Shown: piece after piece, positions 31,039 through 43,338 of the stretch
Layout: every line of letters starts with the position of its first letter
Position numbering within the stretch: the stretch's first letter is position 1
Made by a program: the position numbers and the translations under genes
Notes under the pieces: model-generated
Database searches by the model: none
Told to the model about the DNA's origin: nothing
What the model saw: the letters and a program-made list of their open reading frames with translations, nothing else
Assembly: GCA_035222895.1 (NCBI GenBank)
Contig: JAVYIG010001034.1
Location: 1-64,000 of the forward strand
Origin: Strongylocentrotus droebachiensis
Lineage: Eukaryota > Echinodermata > Echinoidea > Camarodonta > Strongylocentrotidae
DNA: 64,000 bases
Direction: 5' to 3'

Positions 31039-32058
31039 TCAGTTTGAGACATGCTCAAGCAATCTGCAACGACGGCATAGGATTCTCTTGAAAGCCTCCT
31101 GAAAGTTGGGATGCCTTAAACCATAAATGATCGGATTGACCACGCTGTTCGCCATCATGATCATGAAGCCATAGAGGGTGGACAGGTTTGACCCGGGGAT
31201 TACGGAGTTCATGCCTTGCGCTACAAAGCAAATTATGAAGAGGCAAACAACAGTGAATACATTCTTTGTGATCTCGATCTCCTTTTGGTTGATGGCTTTG
31301 ATCATGGGTGGACGAGAATCTTGAGATGTAGATGAAGCACCCTTTTTCTTTTGTGCCTCTGCTGAGCTTGAACCGGTAGCGTTATCATCTGCAAACTTGT
31401 CTCGGAACTGCTTATTGTGTTGCAAAACGTGGCGCAAAATCAGTCCGTAAAACGTCAGGGTGAGTAAAATGGCAGTAATGATGACAGCGCCCTGAAAGAT
31501 GAAATTAACGAAGGCCAGTGGGTTTTTATCGGACAAAGTGCATAAGCCGTAGTATCTGTAATAACCGAAAGTCCCTACTCCTAGAGCAGCAGGTATGATC
31601 ATGAGTGCAATTGACTCCATCCAGATAAACAGCACGACTTTCGCAATATCCTTTGGAGTATTGAGACCTTGATGACCACGAATAGATTTGGTGATGACGT
31701 ACCAGCGGACGAAACCGATAGCGACTAAATTAGATACACTACAGCTTACGCTGGTGAACGTAACTCCAGCCACAATTGCACAGATGATCTCGGGAATCGG
31801 GTACCTTCCCGTTTGACTTAGGAGACCGGCGATCTGGAATGTTAAGCTTGAACACGTCAAAATGTCAGCGACCGCGAGATTGACAACCAACATGTTGGTG
31901 ACCGTACGAAGCTTTTTCGTGGTGATGACGGAGACGATGACAAGAGTATTGCCAAAGAGGCCGATAATTGCTAAACCCGCTAGGACTGATGCAACGATAA
32001 CTCGATGATAGAAAGCTATAGTTGGCGCTTCTACGGAAGATTGTGTGCTTGCTTCCAT
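31039..32058 (-). CDS. GPCR copy G5, intact rhodopsin-class receptor
   Basis: A single-exon, 339-aa paralog of G3 with the same architecture: GN in TM1, NLAVAD in TM2, VRW in place of DRY, IWMES in TM4, Ser-rich cytoplasmic loop 3, NPIIYG in TM7 and a short C-tail. Differences from G3 cluster at TM3 (VTFTSVSC versus VGYTSVCC), the TM5 entrance (LAFVNFIFQG) and TM6/loop 3 (CFVAQGMNSVIPGSN). The C-terminus is altered to CRRCRLLEHVSN, adding a cysteine that could be lipid-modified. No proline in TM6, as in its sisters. The proximal leader is the same as in G3 and G6, so expression control is probably shared. Ligand unknown. Confidence 0.92.
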   Translation of the reverse strand: MEASTQSSVEAPTIAFYHRVIVASVLAGLAIIGLFGNTLVIVSVITTKKLRTVTNMLVVNLAVADILTCSSLTFQIAGLLSQTGRYPIPEIICAIVAGVTFTSVSCSVSNLVAIGFVRWYVITKSIRGHQGLNTPKDIAKVVLFIWMESIALMIIPAALGVGTFGYYRYYGLCTLSDKNPLAFVNFIFQGAVIITAILLTLTFYGLILRHVLQHNKQFRDKFADDNATGSSSAEAQKKKGASSTSQDSRPPMIKAINQKEIEITKNVFTVVCLFIICFVAQGMNSVIPGSNLSTLYGFMIMMANSVVNPIIYGLRHPNFQEAFKRILCRRCRLLEHVSN

Positions 32059-34900
32059 CGTTGGCGAATTGAAATTAGACTTTTTACGATCTCAAATCAA
32101 TATGTCTATCTGTTTTTTGTAATGACTTTGCGCTTTAAAACTTCGTATTAGCATGATGGCTCCTGGTGTTATTTTCTAAGTGACCAAAATATTGAAGTCG
32201 TCTTCCATTGATAGATCGCAGGAATGTACGTGATCAGTAGCTTATCCAAAAAGTGGGAAAGGCAGGTGATCAAGTCAGTATTTATATTATCTCTATTCTC
32301 TTTGCCACATTTATAATCAGGACAATTTTAAATATCGTTATGCGCGAAAAGCTCTTGATTTATTGAAGATAATAGATTCTGAATGACATTATACTTTTCA
32401 ATTCAATTTATTTGTTGTTGCCAACTGCGCAGTTTTATGAATTTCCATGAGTGATAGCCATGAATAAATCAATATCACAGTAGGATAAATCTGCGACCGG
32501 AAATATATTCTATGTCGGGTTCATAGATGTAAATTTAGAGCTTCATTGATCTTCCACCGAGCCATTAGCAAAAAATAACACAAAGCCTACATATGGGCGC
32601 AGAAACAAGAGATGCGAAGGAAAGGGGAAAGAAGATGTTACGAACCCCTTCTACTCCCTCTCGCCAATTGATGGCTTTGCACATTTGTATTTCATCTATC
32701 GAGTATTGCCACCCCCGACACACACACACACACACTCACGCCTCACAGACATACAATGCCAGTGCCCCCACAATGTCTAGATCCGCGCTCTGCCACTACA
32801 GAAACCAGTGAAATCAAGCATCATGTAAAGCTGTGCCATTATGATTACATCCGCAAGACATTTTTCTTTGTTCAATCGCAATTCAGATCAACATATTCAT
32901 AGCTTCGAATCAAAACATCGTGTATTCAATAAAAGTAGGTCTACGTGGATTGGGAATGTATGCCTGATTCAGGTAGGAATATATTATATTTGTAAAATCG
33001 TTTTTCCCTTTCAAACATACTTTCTCTTTCAACTGAATGTTCAGTTCTATAGTAAAATTCTTCAAAGTCATTGTATTGAAACAGAGGAAACCGACCCCCA
33101 AGTTATAACTTCACTTATTCTGAGAGATTTATTATATTATTGCCCATAAATCTACAAGATTCCCCACCAAAGTGTATGAGAGAGGTATAAAGCAGAAATA
33201 AAGTACAGTTTCTCAGCACGACCTGGGCATCGCCATTTTCTTGATAATGTGACGTACTATGCGAAGTCGTTTATCAAGTAAATGTACCAAATTTATGGAT
33301 GCTTCTTTCCCAGACGTGTGTGGTGATGAAGCATTTCATTCACCTGCTATTATCCTTTGTACTCTAATTGCCAGAACGAAAATTACATAAATAAGTTAGT
33401 GCACTTCTGGGGTGAAGGTTTCTCATAAATAAAATAGATTTTTCAACTGCTATAGTGTAGTATTTATAAATGAATTTTGTTACAATTGTGCCCCTATTAT
33501 TTATTTTTCACCTAATATAATTTCTATCATCTCAGTTATTATTTTTGTTATTGAAAAGTAAAGGTTTCGTTATTGATTTAAAAATTCTTTCCAACTAAAG
33601 CTTGGTGCATGTTGCATGATACATGTACAACTTCAACAGGTACGTCACATTTTAAGAAAATGGCTGCGCCCATATCTTGCTGAAAGGCATCACATCATGC
33701 CAGGAATATCTTCATTTATATATATCTTGTACATTTTCTTAAGGAATATTGTACAACAAAGGGCAGGAATACATCTCATTTTTCAGAATACCTACACTTA
33801 TTCTTTGGGTTTAGGTTTCCTTTAACATGAAAACGTGCGCACCGAGGGCTTTACAAACATATTTTATGAGTTGAACATTTTTCTTCGGCACACATACCCA
33901 GAATGTATGAATTATAGAATATTCAAAAACATTCTTTGCCAACTAAGTTACCTTACCGATTTCAATAAAAAAAGATCGACTTTCTCTTTATAGATTTTGT
34001 TGAGGAATTCGTCGACTACCAGTAGTCTTAGGTAGATCTGAACCTCGTGAACGAAACATGAAACCTTATTCACTATGTGACACATAATCAATTGATGATG
34101 AATTTCAAAGTTTATTCGCTTAGTGCCTTCTTTGATAAAGAAAGAAAATACGATCTTCAAAACAACTACACTGAACGACTAGATACCCTTAAAACAAATC
34201 AAATCTTTAAATGTACATGAAGAGAAAAAAACAACAGAACACTCGTTCCAACCTTGTAAAATTATGTAAGAAAATTGTCCATTTTCTTTTAAACCCATTT
34301 TCCGCATTCGCAGCATTTTATTTTAAACAAATTACTAGTAAAGTTTCTGTGCAATATCACATTACTTGGACGCCATTGTTCTCCTTGTTTTAAACACTAC
34401 ATAATTAGTTGTATCATTAATGCAGATGAAAACTTTGATGATACTTTTTTCTTTCATTTTCAGTCATTGTTTTTTGTTCATTTTTGGAAAGTAATTTATT
34501 GAGTTATCTATTTATCATGAATTTCTTTATTAATTGATTCATCCAATCCCTTTTTCTTCAATTACCCAATCATTTATTTAAAGCCTGTTTGCCTATTTCT
34601 TATTAGATCGTTCCTATTGTGACAAAAGAAAAACGAATAAATTCCATGTAATAATCGAATTAAAAAAAAATCGAAAGTGTACGATTACGATTGCATGAAG
34701 CTCACCAAAGGTACAACACCATCCTGTACAATTTTGATCTAAAATAGTGGTATTTCTTGGAAGATTTTTGTCAATTGTGAGTAAATCACGAATGGAAAAA
34801 AGCCTTACAGCAATCGATGAATGATTTTGGTCTATTAAAATACTAAACGACGTACCAAATAAGAAAAATCCATGACACACACTCTGTATTACCTACAATT
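32059..34900. repeat. Duplicated 5' flank of G5
   Basis: Parallel to the G3 flank over about 2.1 kb, then to the G2 flank type up to the 3' end of G6. Contains a TATA-like site (32280-32286), a short CA microsatellite (32717-32737) and the landmark segments listed for the G3 flank. No gene recognised. Confidence 0.75.
32280..32286 (-). promoter_or_regulatory. TATA-like site upstream of G5
   Basis: TATAAAT on the minus strand, about 225 bp before the start codon, at the same place as in the G3 flank. Confidence 0.35.
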
Positions 34901-34914
34901 GGACATCTTTATTA

Positions 34915-35936
34915 TCAGTTTGAGACACGCTCGAGCGGTCTGCGACGACGGCAAAGGATTCTCTTGAAAGCCTCTTGAAGGTTGGGATGCTTCAGACCAT
35001 AAATGATCGGATTGACCACGCTGTTCGCAATCGTGATCATGCAGCTATAGAGGGTGGACAGTGTTGCCCCGGGAATTACGTAGTTCACGCTTTGCGCTAC
35101 AAAGCAAATTATGAAGAGGCAGACAACAATGAAAACATTCTTTGTGATCTCGATCTCCTTTTGGTTGATGGCTTTGATCATGGGTGGACGAGAATCTTGA
35201 GATGTAGATGAGGAAGCCTTGTTCTTTTGTGTCTCTGCTGAGCTTGAACCAGTAGCTTTATCATCTGCAAACCTGTCTCGGAACTGCTTATTGTGTTGCA
35301 AAACGTGGCGCAAAATCAGCCCGTAAAACGTAAAGGTGAGTAACAGGGCAGTAATGATGACAGAGCCCTGAAACATAACATAAACGAAGGTCAATGGGTT
35401 TGTATCGGTCACGGAGCAAATGCCGTAGTATCTGGAATAACCGAGAGTCCCGACTCCTAGCACAGGAGGCATGATCACGAGTGCAATCGACTCCATCCAG
35501 ATGATCAGCACGACTTTCGCAATATTCCTCGGAGTATTGAGACCTTGATGACCACGAATAGATCTGGTGATTACGTACCAGCGGACGAAACCGATAGCGA
35601 CCAAATATTAGATACACTACAGCATGCGCTGGTGTATCCAACTCCAGCTACAATTGCACAGACGATCTCGGGTATCGGGTACCTTCCCGTTTGACTTAGG
35701 AGACCGGCGATTTGGAATTTTATACTAAAACACGTCAAAATGTCAGCGACAGCGAGATTGACCACCAAGACGTTAGTGACCATTCGAAGCTTTTTCGTGG
35801 TGGTGACGGAGACGATAACAAGAGTATTGCCCAAGAGGCCGATACTTGCTAAATTCGCTAGGACTGATGAAACGATTACTCGATGATGGAAAGCTATAGT
35901 TGGCACTTCTACAGGAGATTGTCTGCTTGCTTCCAT
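34915..35936 (-). pseudogene. GPCR copy G6, single 2-bp frameshift
   Basis: A full-length copy with start (MEASRQSPVEVP) and stop (RRPLERVSN). Near 35605 two extra bases (AT/TA) are present in the TM3 segment, where intact copies have the CTAAATTAG sequence. The reading frame thus breaks into 35571-35936 (TM1-TM3) and 34915-35604 (from MVAIGFVRWY to the end). All other landmarks are intact. With only one lesion it may be a young pseudogene, a segregating null allele or a sequencing error. TM2 and its surroundings are divergent (CFSIKFQ). Confidence 0.82.
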
Positions 35937-37450
35937 CGTTGGCGAATTGAAATTAGACTTTTTACGATCTCAAATCAATATGTCTATCTGTTTTTTGTAA
36001 TGACTTTGCGCTTTAAAACTTCGTATTAGCATGATGGCTCCTGGTGTTATTTTCTAAGTGACCAAAATATTGAAGTCGTCTTCCATTGATAGATCGCAGG
36101 AATGTACGTGATCAGTAGCTTATCCAAAAAGTGGGAAAGGCAGGTGATCAAGTCAGCATTTATATCATCTCTATTCTCTTTGCCACATTTATAATCAGGA
36201 CAATTTTAAATATCGTTTTGCGCGAAAAGCTCTTGATTTATTGAAGATAATAGATTCGGAATGACATTATACTTTTCAATTCAATTTAAATCAGTTGTTG
36301 CCAACTGTGCAGTTTTATGACTTTCCATGAGTGATAGCCATGAATAAATCAATATCACAGTAGGACGAATCTGCGACCGGAAATATATTGTATGTCGGGT
36401 TCATTAGATGTAAAGTTAGAGCTTCATTGATCTTCCACCGAGCCATTAGCAAACAATAAACACATATCCTACATAGGGGCGCAGAAATAAGAGATGCGAA
36501 GGAAAGGGGAAAGGGGATGTTACGAACCCCTTCTACTCCTCTCGCCAATTGATGGCTTTACACATTTGTATTTCATCCATTGAGTATTGCCACCCCTGAC
36601 ACACACACACACACACACGCACACATGTCCTACATACATACAGTATCAGAGCCCCCCATGTCTAGACCCGCGCTATGCCTCAACAGAAACCATCGAAATT
36701 CACCATCATGTAAAGTTGTGCCTTTTCATTCAATCGCTATTGTGATACTAATATTTATGTCTTCGAATCAAACCATCGTGTATTCAATAAAACAAAATCT
36801 GCTTGGATAGCGAACTCTTGCCTGATTCATGTAGGAATATATCATGTTTGTAAAATCGTTTTTCTCTTTTGAAACATCTTTATCAACTGAATGTTGACTC
36901 CTATAGTAACATTTATTAAGAAATATATTCTTGAAACATTGAACATGAAAAACGTGCCCACAAAGGGCTTAAAAACGCTATTGTATGAGTTGGCCATATT
37001 TCTGTGGTAGATATAATACTCACAATAAATATTTTAAAATATCTAAAAACAATTTCTGCCAAGAAAGATATCTCACCGATTTATAATAATAATAATTCAG
37101 TGTTTACATAGCGCCTAACACTTACTTTGTCAGAAGTCTCTAAGCGCTCTACAATAATGCAGCATAATTACCCTGGCTTTAGCAGTGCAGCTGTTAGATG
37201 AAACAAGATCAAATTGTGTTTTGTAAATATTGTTATGGAACTCATCGACTATCAGTAGTCTCAGTTAGATAACAACATGAAAAAATCATGAGACCCTGTT
37301 CACTTTGTGATATACGATCAATTAGTGATGATTTTAATATCTATTTAATTTGTCCCTTCTTTGTTAAAGAAAGAACAATCAAACTTTTTAAAAACTGCCA
37401 AATACCCTTGAAATAATCACCTCTTTAAACGATTACAAAAATCGCTCCAT
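35937..37450. repeat. Duplicated 5' flank of G6
   Basis: The first ~350 bp are nearly the same as the G5 flank. It then continues with a CA microsatellite (36598-36620) and degenerating flank sequence, interrupted by a SINE fragment at 37081-37205. Similarity fades out near 37450, the edge of the duplicated zone. Confidence 0.75.
37081..37205 (-). mobile_element. SINE 3' fragment with (ATT)n tail
   Basis: On the minus strand it reads ...AGCGCTTAGAGACTTCTGAC...AGGCGCTATGTAAACACTGAATTATTATTATT. The GCGCTATRTAAA-(ATT)n end is the usual 3' end of echinoderm SINEs. The corresponding place in the G2, G5 and G8 flanks lacks this sequence, so it inserted after those units separated. Confidence 0.65.
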
Positions 37451-39725
37451 CCTTATACAAATCTGTAGGAAAATTAATATTCGCTTTCAAACTATTTTTT
37501 AAAGCTGATATTCTAAAAAAATAAATGTCCCTTAATTTGGTACCTACGGCAAGCATATGTTATTTATAAGTTTTTCAATTACATAGTATATCACAAAAAA
37601 AATCTGGCTACTCGAAATCCTTAATTGAAATGTCGAAAATATCCACCTCTCTTTGCATATTAAATCAGTCACGGCGCTGGTCTACTATATATGACATCAC
37701 GTCCGGGAAAGAGTATATTCACGTACCCGGATGTTCTATAGAAAGCATCTGCAGAGAGATACGATTTTCTGCTTATTTTGTTTCAAAGGCTGAAAATCCT
37801 AATAAATCATAATTCCATGTACAATTCTTTACCTTTCCCTAATATTACATACTATTAATATCAATTCCCCTTTTAAAAATTATGACATATACGTGCCAAC
37901 GATGTGCTATTAGTCGATATTTTCACCATGTAATTTTTGTTTTGGTGTTGAAATCGGCCCAGGCACGGAGTGAACAGTAGCTGTCGGCTAAGTGCACCCA
38001 TGCACAGTGTACCATACAGCGATCTCCCGATGGTTTCTTCTTCCCTTTTCCCCATGTCTTTCGCCTTCCTTGGCCCTGAAGATCCTTCACCTTCTTCCAT
38101 GCTGTGCATTGTGCGATCTACCAATTCTGACACCGGTAGTCATTGAGGAGCAGGTCTTTGTTAGTTGTTTTTCTTAGCTGGTAACGTCGCTTTCATTCTC
38201 TTGCAATTGCCGATAAGAAATTTTATCGAACGAAGGGCGATATAAATGGTTTACATTCATCAGTGACATCACGAGTTCGCGGCGGCTTCTCTTCTGTGAT
38301 GACCCTTAGCGACATCTTGATAGAAAACAACATGCCGACACCCTTTGAGTCAGCCGCGCGGCTTCTTTCATGAACGCGTATCTATAAACGGAATGTGCGC
38401 AATGTATGTTTCGAATCTATATATGGAATTATTTTAGCCGGGATATATTGGTTCTCACGGTGTTGGCGTGAGAATCCTCATTCACCTTGCAGATTTTTTA
38501 GAGGATGGTCATAGACATTATTCGGTGGCAAATTAATTTACCCTCCACCACCCCCAACTTCATTTTCCTCCTTACGTTTTTCAAGTGTATTCGATAGTAT
38601 GTTTTATAAATATTAAGTGGTCAGGAAGCGTGTCAAGTGATTAACATAATGGATTAATCATGTTTGTTTTTTCCCCTCAGTCAAGTAATCTTGATGTCGA
38701 AGCAATGCTTGGCAGGTTGGGGCTTTCCTGCATCACAATTAAAGGAGATTTTATATATAACAACGTTGTTAATATAGCTGAGTAACAATTTTGGTCTCAG
38801 CTCGTTATACCATATTTTGTCGTTGTTGTTAATTCGATTATATATATTGGCATTATTGTTTTGCAAGCAATACGATTTTGTAATAATGGTTTTGTTGGTC
38901 TAGGAGATAAGTTATGATTGACATGATATGTGTTTTGTCTCAGATATAAATGCAATAATGCATGGAAATTGTTTTACATGCTTTAGGTCAAGCAATCGAA
39001 TATATACGATACAGGGTAATCTCGATTAAAGGAGATTTCATATGTAACAATGTTGTTAATATAGCAGAATAACATTCCTGGTCCCAGCTCGTTATATTAT
39101 ATTTTGTTGTTACCTGTATTAGGTCCATGATTATATACAACGGCATTTCTGCTGTAGCATGGTAAATTTAACGGGACCAATTAAGAACCTCGTTATACCG
39201 ATTTATCGCTGTATACAGTGGGTTTAACATTATTTAGTGAGTGTGTTAACGAATTAAAGGAGAATTGTATTCCCAAAGTACATGCAGGGTAATGCTATAT
39301 CAAATTGAAAGTTTACTCGGATTTGGAGCAAATTGCTTGGTCGCACAAATATCTGCGGTTTTATAACGAATGGCTCCGCAGTCGTGGGCCGTGAGGGAAT
39401 TTTGTCCCGGTCATGTTTCTCAGATCAGTGGTCTGAAGATTGGGTTTGTTTCGCCCTCACCTCATCCGAAAGGGGGTCACGGAGTGGCCTCGGGGGGGGG
39501 GGGGGGGGGGGGGGATCTAAACACGCGAATTGTTGGAATTTGCGGTGTGACATGTGTAATTGGCATTTTTGCCTCTTCGCATATATATATGTGTATGTGA
39601 ATATATGTTAATATATACATATAAAGGTTATTATGTGTATTACACACTGCTGCAGAATACCTCATGGGAAGGTTGTGTTTTGGAGAATATGAATTGGATT
39701 ATTTTAATTGGCCATTGTATCTTGC
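37451..39725. other. Single-copy spacer, no gene recognised
   Basis: Contains a small perfect hairpin (TTCTCACG...CGTGAGAA, 38451-38473). There are two related ~110-bp direct repeats starting near 38739 and 39026 (AAAGGAGATTT..ATATGTAACAA, GTTGTTAATATAGC, CAGCTCGTTAT). A G run lies at about 39494-39513 and a TA/TG-rich stretch near 39580. Short ORFs have no features. Confidence 0.5.
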
Positions 39726-40395
39726 AGAGCTCAATATTTATTGGTTTCCGGTAAGGGCCCCGATGATAACAGGTATCCTGTCGTTTATTTATAACATGTA
39801 CCCGCCTGTAAAGTAGGCATCTGTTCGCCTGTTTAATGCAGTGGAACTGTGTGTCTTCTTTGTATGCAGAGGGGTGTTATACGTATAGCCCACTTTGTGG
39901 TACTCACAGTTAAATTCCATATGAGAAGGTAAACTCTGTTCGCCCTCTTTAATGAGGAAACAGTGTCGCCTTTTTACGGGCTGTGGTGGGTTGTACACAA
40001 GTTCTCGTCTGTTGGTGGCCCTGATGCAGAGAGTACTTTGGATTGGACATGCCGGCTCCATCCAGTTTTTCAGAGCTCAATATTTATTTGTTTTCCGAGG
40101 GGGCCCCGATGATATTTATAACATGTACCCGCCTGTAAAGTAGGCATCTGTTCGCCTGTTTAATGCAGTGGAACTGTGTGTCTTCTTTGTATGCAGAGGG
40201 GGGTTATACGTATAGCCCACTTTGTGGTTCTCACAGTTAAATTCCATATGAGAAGGTAAACTCTGTTCGCCCTCTTTAATGAGGAAACAGTGTCGCCTTT
40301 TTACGGGCTGTGGGGGGTTGTACACAAGTTCTCGTCTGTTGGTGGCCCCGATGCAGAGAGTACTATGGATTGGACATGCCGGCTCCATCCATTTT
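39726..40395. repeat. Two-copy tandem repeat (about 330-350 bp period)
   Basis: Starts with CAGAGCTCAATATTTATT and ends with GACATGCCGGCTCCATCCA. ATAACATGTACCCGCCTGTA occurs at 39791 and 40118 (327 bp apart). The first copy has about 20 extra bp near 39770. The two copies differ at few positions. ORFs on the minus strand are open in both copies but have no protein features. Confidence 0.85.
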
Positions 40396-41999
40396 TTCAT
40401 GTGCAGATACTTGTAAAAATTGATCAAAAGATTCGAAAATGATACCCGGGTCCTTCCCTGGGGCGGATTGGAGCAGTGTAACGTTTAAGTAAAAGTATTT
40501 TATATTCAGTTGGGAAAGTTTGTGTCGTAGTTGTTATTATTGTCATGATGTTGATATTCAGGGTAACAAGATTCCATCCTCTATTAAATCTCAAGTACCC
40601 GCAAAAAACGCATCCCGTTTCATTTGTTACTGTGAATGTAAACATATGACTAGCGCACGGACGTTCCATCACAAGCAAGCCGCGCCTAGAGCAGCGGTCT
40701 GGTCTTACCTCCCGATTCGCGGATGAATATCGTTCGAACACTAGACGTTGTCAACATTTTATAGAGGAAGCGCGCTTGCATGATCTCGTTCAAGTTTGAT
40801 ATTTTACAACATAAAATGTTTAACTGGTACTGTATCCTTTTTTGAGGCAGTCAATCACATCTATGATAAGTACTATCATAGTTCTAGGCCTATTCGTTTT
40901 ACAAAACTGCTCCTGTAACTTATCTGATGACAAGATAAATGCATCCGCCTATTCATACGTGCATGATTTAACCTTGTTTCCCAAGCAGTAAACTCGTCTT
41001 AAATCTCTACCAAATAGGTGAATATGAGGATATAAAAAGAAATCAGCGACTGGAAAATGTTGCTTCGTTATTCTTCATTCAAATGAAAACAGAAACTCCA
41101 TCAAATATACTCATTAACAACAACAAATCTAAGCTCTATACAGGATAGCATTTACGTAGGGATATTACTGCATTCACTCTCACTGAGCCCACGAGTCCCG
41201 TTCGTGACGTCACGGATAGAGGCCCGACTGTACATGCACTTCCGGGTTTCAGGCTTAGATAGTTTGGTAAAGTCTACTCGCATAAATTCACTATTCTAAA
41301 CTTGTTTTTGTCAGTTGGACACCATGCATTTAGTGTTATTCTGGGGGTTAAAAGCTTTATATTGATGTAATAATCTCAATATTTTGGATTGTCTTAGAAT
41401 ATCAACTTTAAAGTCCATATTCAAAGCACTTTATTTTGAACCCATTATAATTAAATTTTCTTGGCAATATAACAGCAAATTATGTTCATGCCATTATTCA
41501 CCTTGTTTTTAATATTTTAGATTTATTTGGTTGATTGATGCTGTTTTTATAAATTATATTTATTTGTTTGTTTATTCAATTTGTTCTTAATTCATTAATT
41601 TTTTCAATTATTCATAAATTCTTTATTAATTTTGAACAATTTCTGACATAGTTAACAAAATTGTATGTATGTTAATATTGTGACTGGGAACCGTGACCTA
41701 CCATCATCGATGAACTGAAGAAGAAAAATAATGACATCTGGCGAATATATTTTTTTCACAAAACTGAAAGTATTATGAGGTATAATTAAAATACGTCAAG
41801 TGCATCGACTACCTTCTCCCATCCGATTCGCTGTGATGATGATACAGATGAGGTAAGAAGCTACTATGCGAATTACAATGATTCTTTTACTATTATTTTT
41901 TGAGGACGTAAATAATGATTGTCATCCACTGACAAATCCTAATTAGATTCACTATCCACTATAACTGACTGCACTAAAAAACATAATTCTCTCTTACAT
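40396..41999. other. Single-copy spacer, no gene recognised
   Basis: AT-rich. At 41205-41250 it has a full cAMP-response-type palindrome (GTGACGTCAC) near an ETS-type ACTTCCGG. No coding sequence follows that I can identify. Confidence 0.45.
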
Positions 42000-43330
42000 G
42001 ACATTCCTTTTTATTTCAACCCACAAGGAAGTCTCCTCGCCCCCATCATATTCTCCTTAATCAATAACGATGTATCTGAATGTCTTGATCCACCATGCCG
42101 TAATTATCTGTGTCATTCGCGACAATTTGCATGTTACCTGTTGATAATATCTCCAAATAAATCTAATCAACGAATCCATTGTAATTAAAAGTGAACTCAT
42201 CCGAATTTCTTTAAATGTATAAACAGATCATGAGCTAATATTGAACAGGGGAAGAAGGCACCGCGTCTTGTCAAAGGGCACTATACTTGTAAGCGCACAT
42301 GTATCCGTGATTTATATTTTAGTTTTAAACCTTCCAAGTAACCGGAAAAAAAATACATTGGTTACCCTGCATACTGATCACTTCTTTTTTTAAATTAGTG
42401 TCCGTCTTACTTGCCTCTACCCACTTATGTTACAGATGGGGATTTTGATAGATGTGGAATCAAAAGGTAATGCTAATTGTCTGAATATAATTTCCTCAAA
42501 ACTAAACACCACAGTCATTTTTACAAAATGCCTAAGTTAACGACTGGAATCTGTTTCATGATAACATTCAAGATGCGCTTTCCTTGGATAATTCAACTAA
42601 GTATATGTTTAAGAAACCAGAATTCAATTTTGCATTATCCAACACTGTTTTAATATCTTTTCTCATAATTTGATAAATATATTGATATCTGTACTTCTTG
42701 CCTTGTATTTTGATTAATATTCACTTTAGAATTTCGGTCTGTAAGTACTCACTATTGTATTGTAAATTTTCGTTAGTATTAGTTTATTGAAAATATACAA
42801 ACTGTCTGTAACTAGCAGATTGGTTCCATAATTTTAATAATTCAGTGCTGTACATTTGTATGTCTTACAGGCCCATTTTATGAATCATTCCTCTACTAAT
42901 GTTGGTTGTTTTCTTAAAATACGTTTTAAGTAAATAAGTAGAAATACATAGAAGATATATGAATATATTATATGAAAGAGTGAATAAATAATAAATTAGT
43001 TAATCAATTATTAATAAAATCTAATAACCTCATTATTTGTTACATAAGGGACTAAAACACTATGTTGGTACAAGTAGAAGGAATTGCAAAAAAAGGGAAA
43101 ATATCTTCCTAATATTACCCAAATACCTATGTAGGCACAACTCCTTCCCGTACAATTTTGATCTAAAATAGTGGTACTTCTTTGAAGATTTTTGTTAATT
43201 GTGAGTAAATCACGAATGGAAAAAAGCCTTACAGCAATCGATGAATGATTTAGGCCTATTTTAATACTAAACAATGTACCAAATAAGAACAGACCTTGAC
43301 AAACACTCTGTATTACCTTTAATCGGAATT
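42000..43330. repeat. Unit flank sequence 3' of G7
   Basis: Homologous to 21560-22740 and 51620-53165: landmarks GCACTATACTTGTRAKCGCAC, GATAATTCAACTAAGTATAT, CCAACACTRTTWTAATATC and CTAGCAGATTGGTTCCATAAT. Its left end also matches 30690-30850. It is the part that lies between successive genes; non-coding. Confidence 0.72.
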
Positions 43331-43338
43331 CTTTGTAA

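Noticed and set aside
39789..40427. Minus-strand ORFs present in both copies of the tandem repeat
   Set aside because: Openness in both copies follows from recent duplication; no protein features or initiation context.
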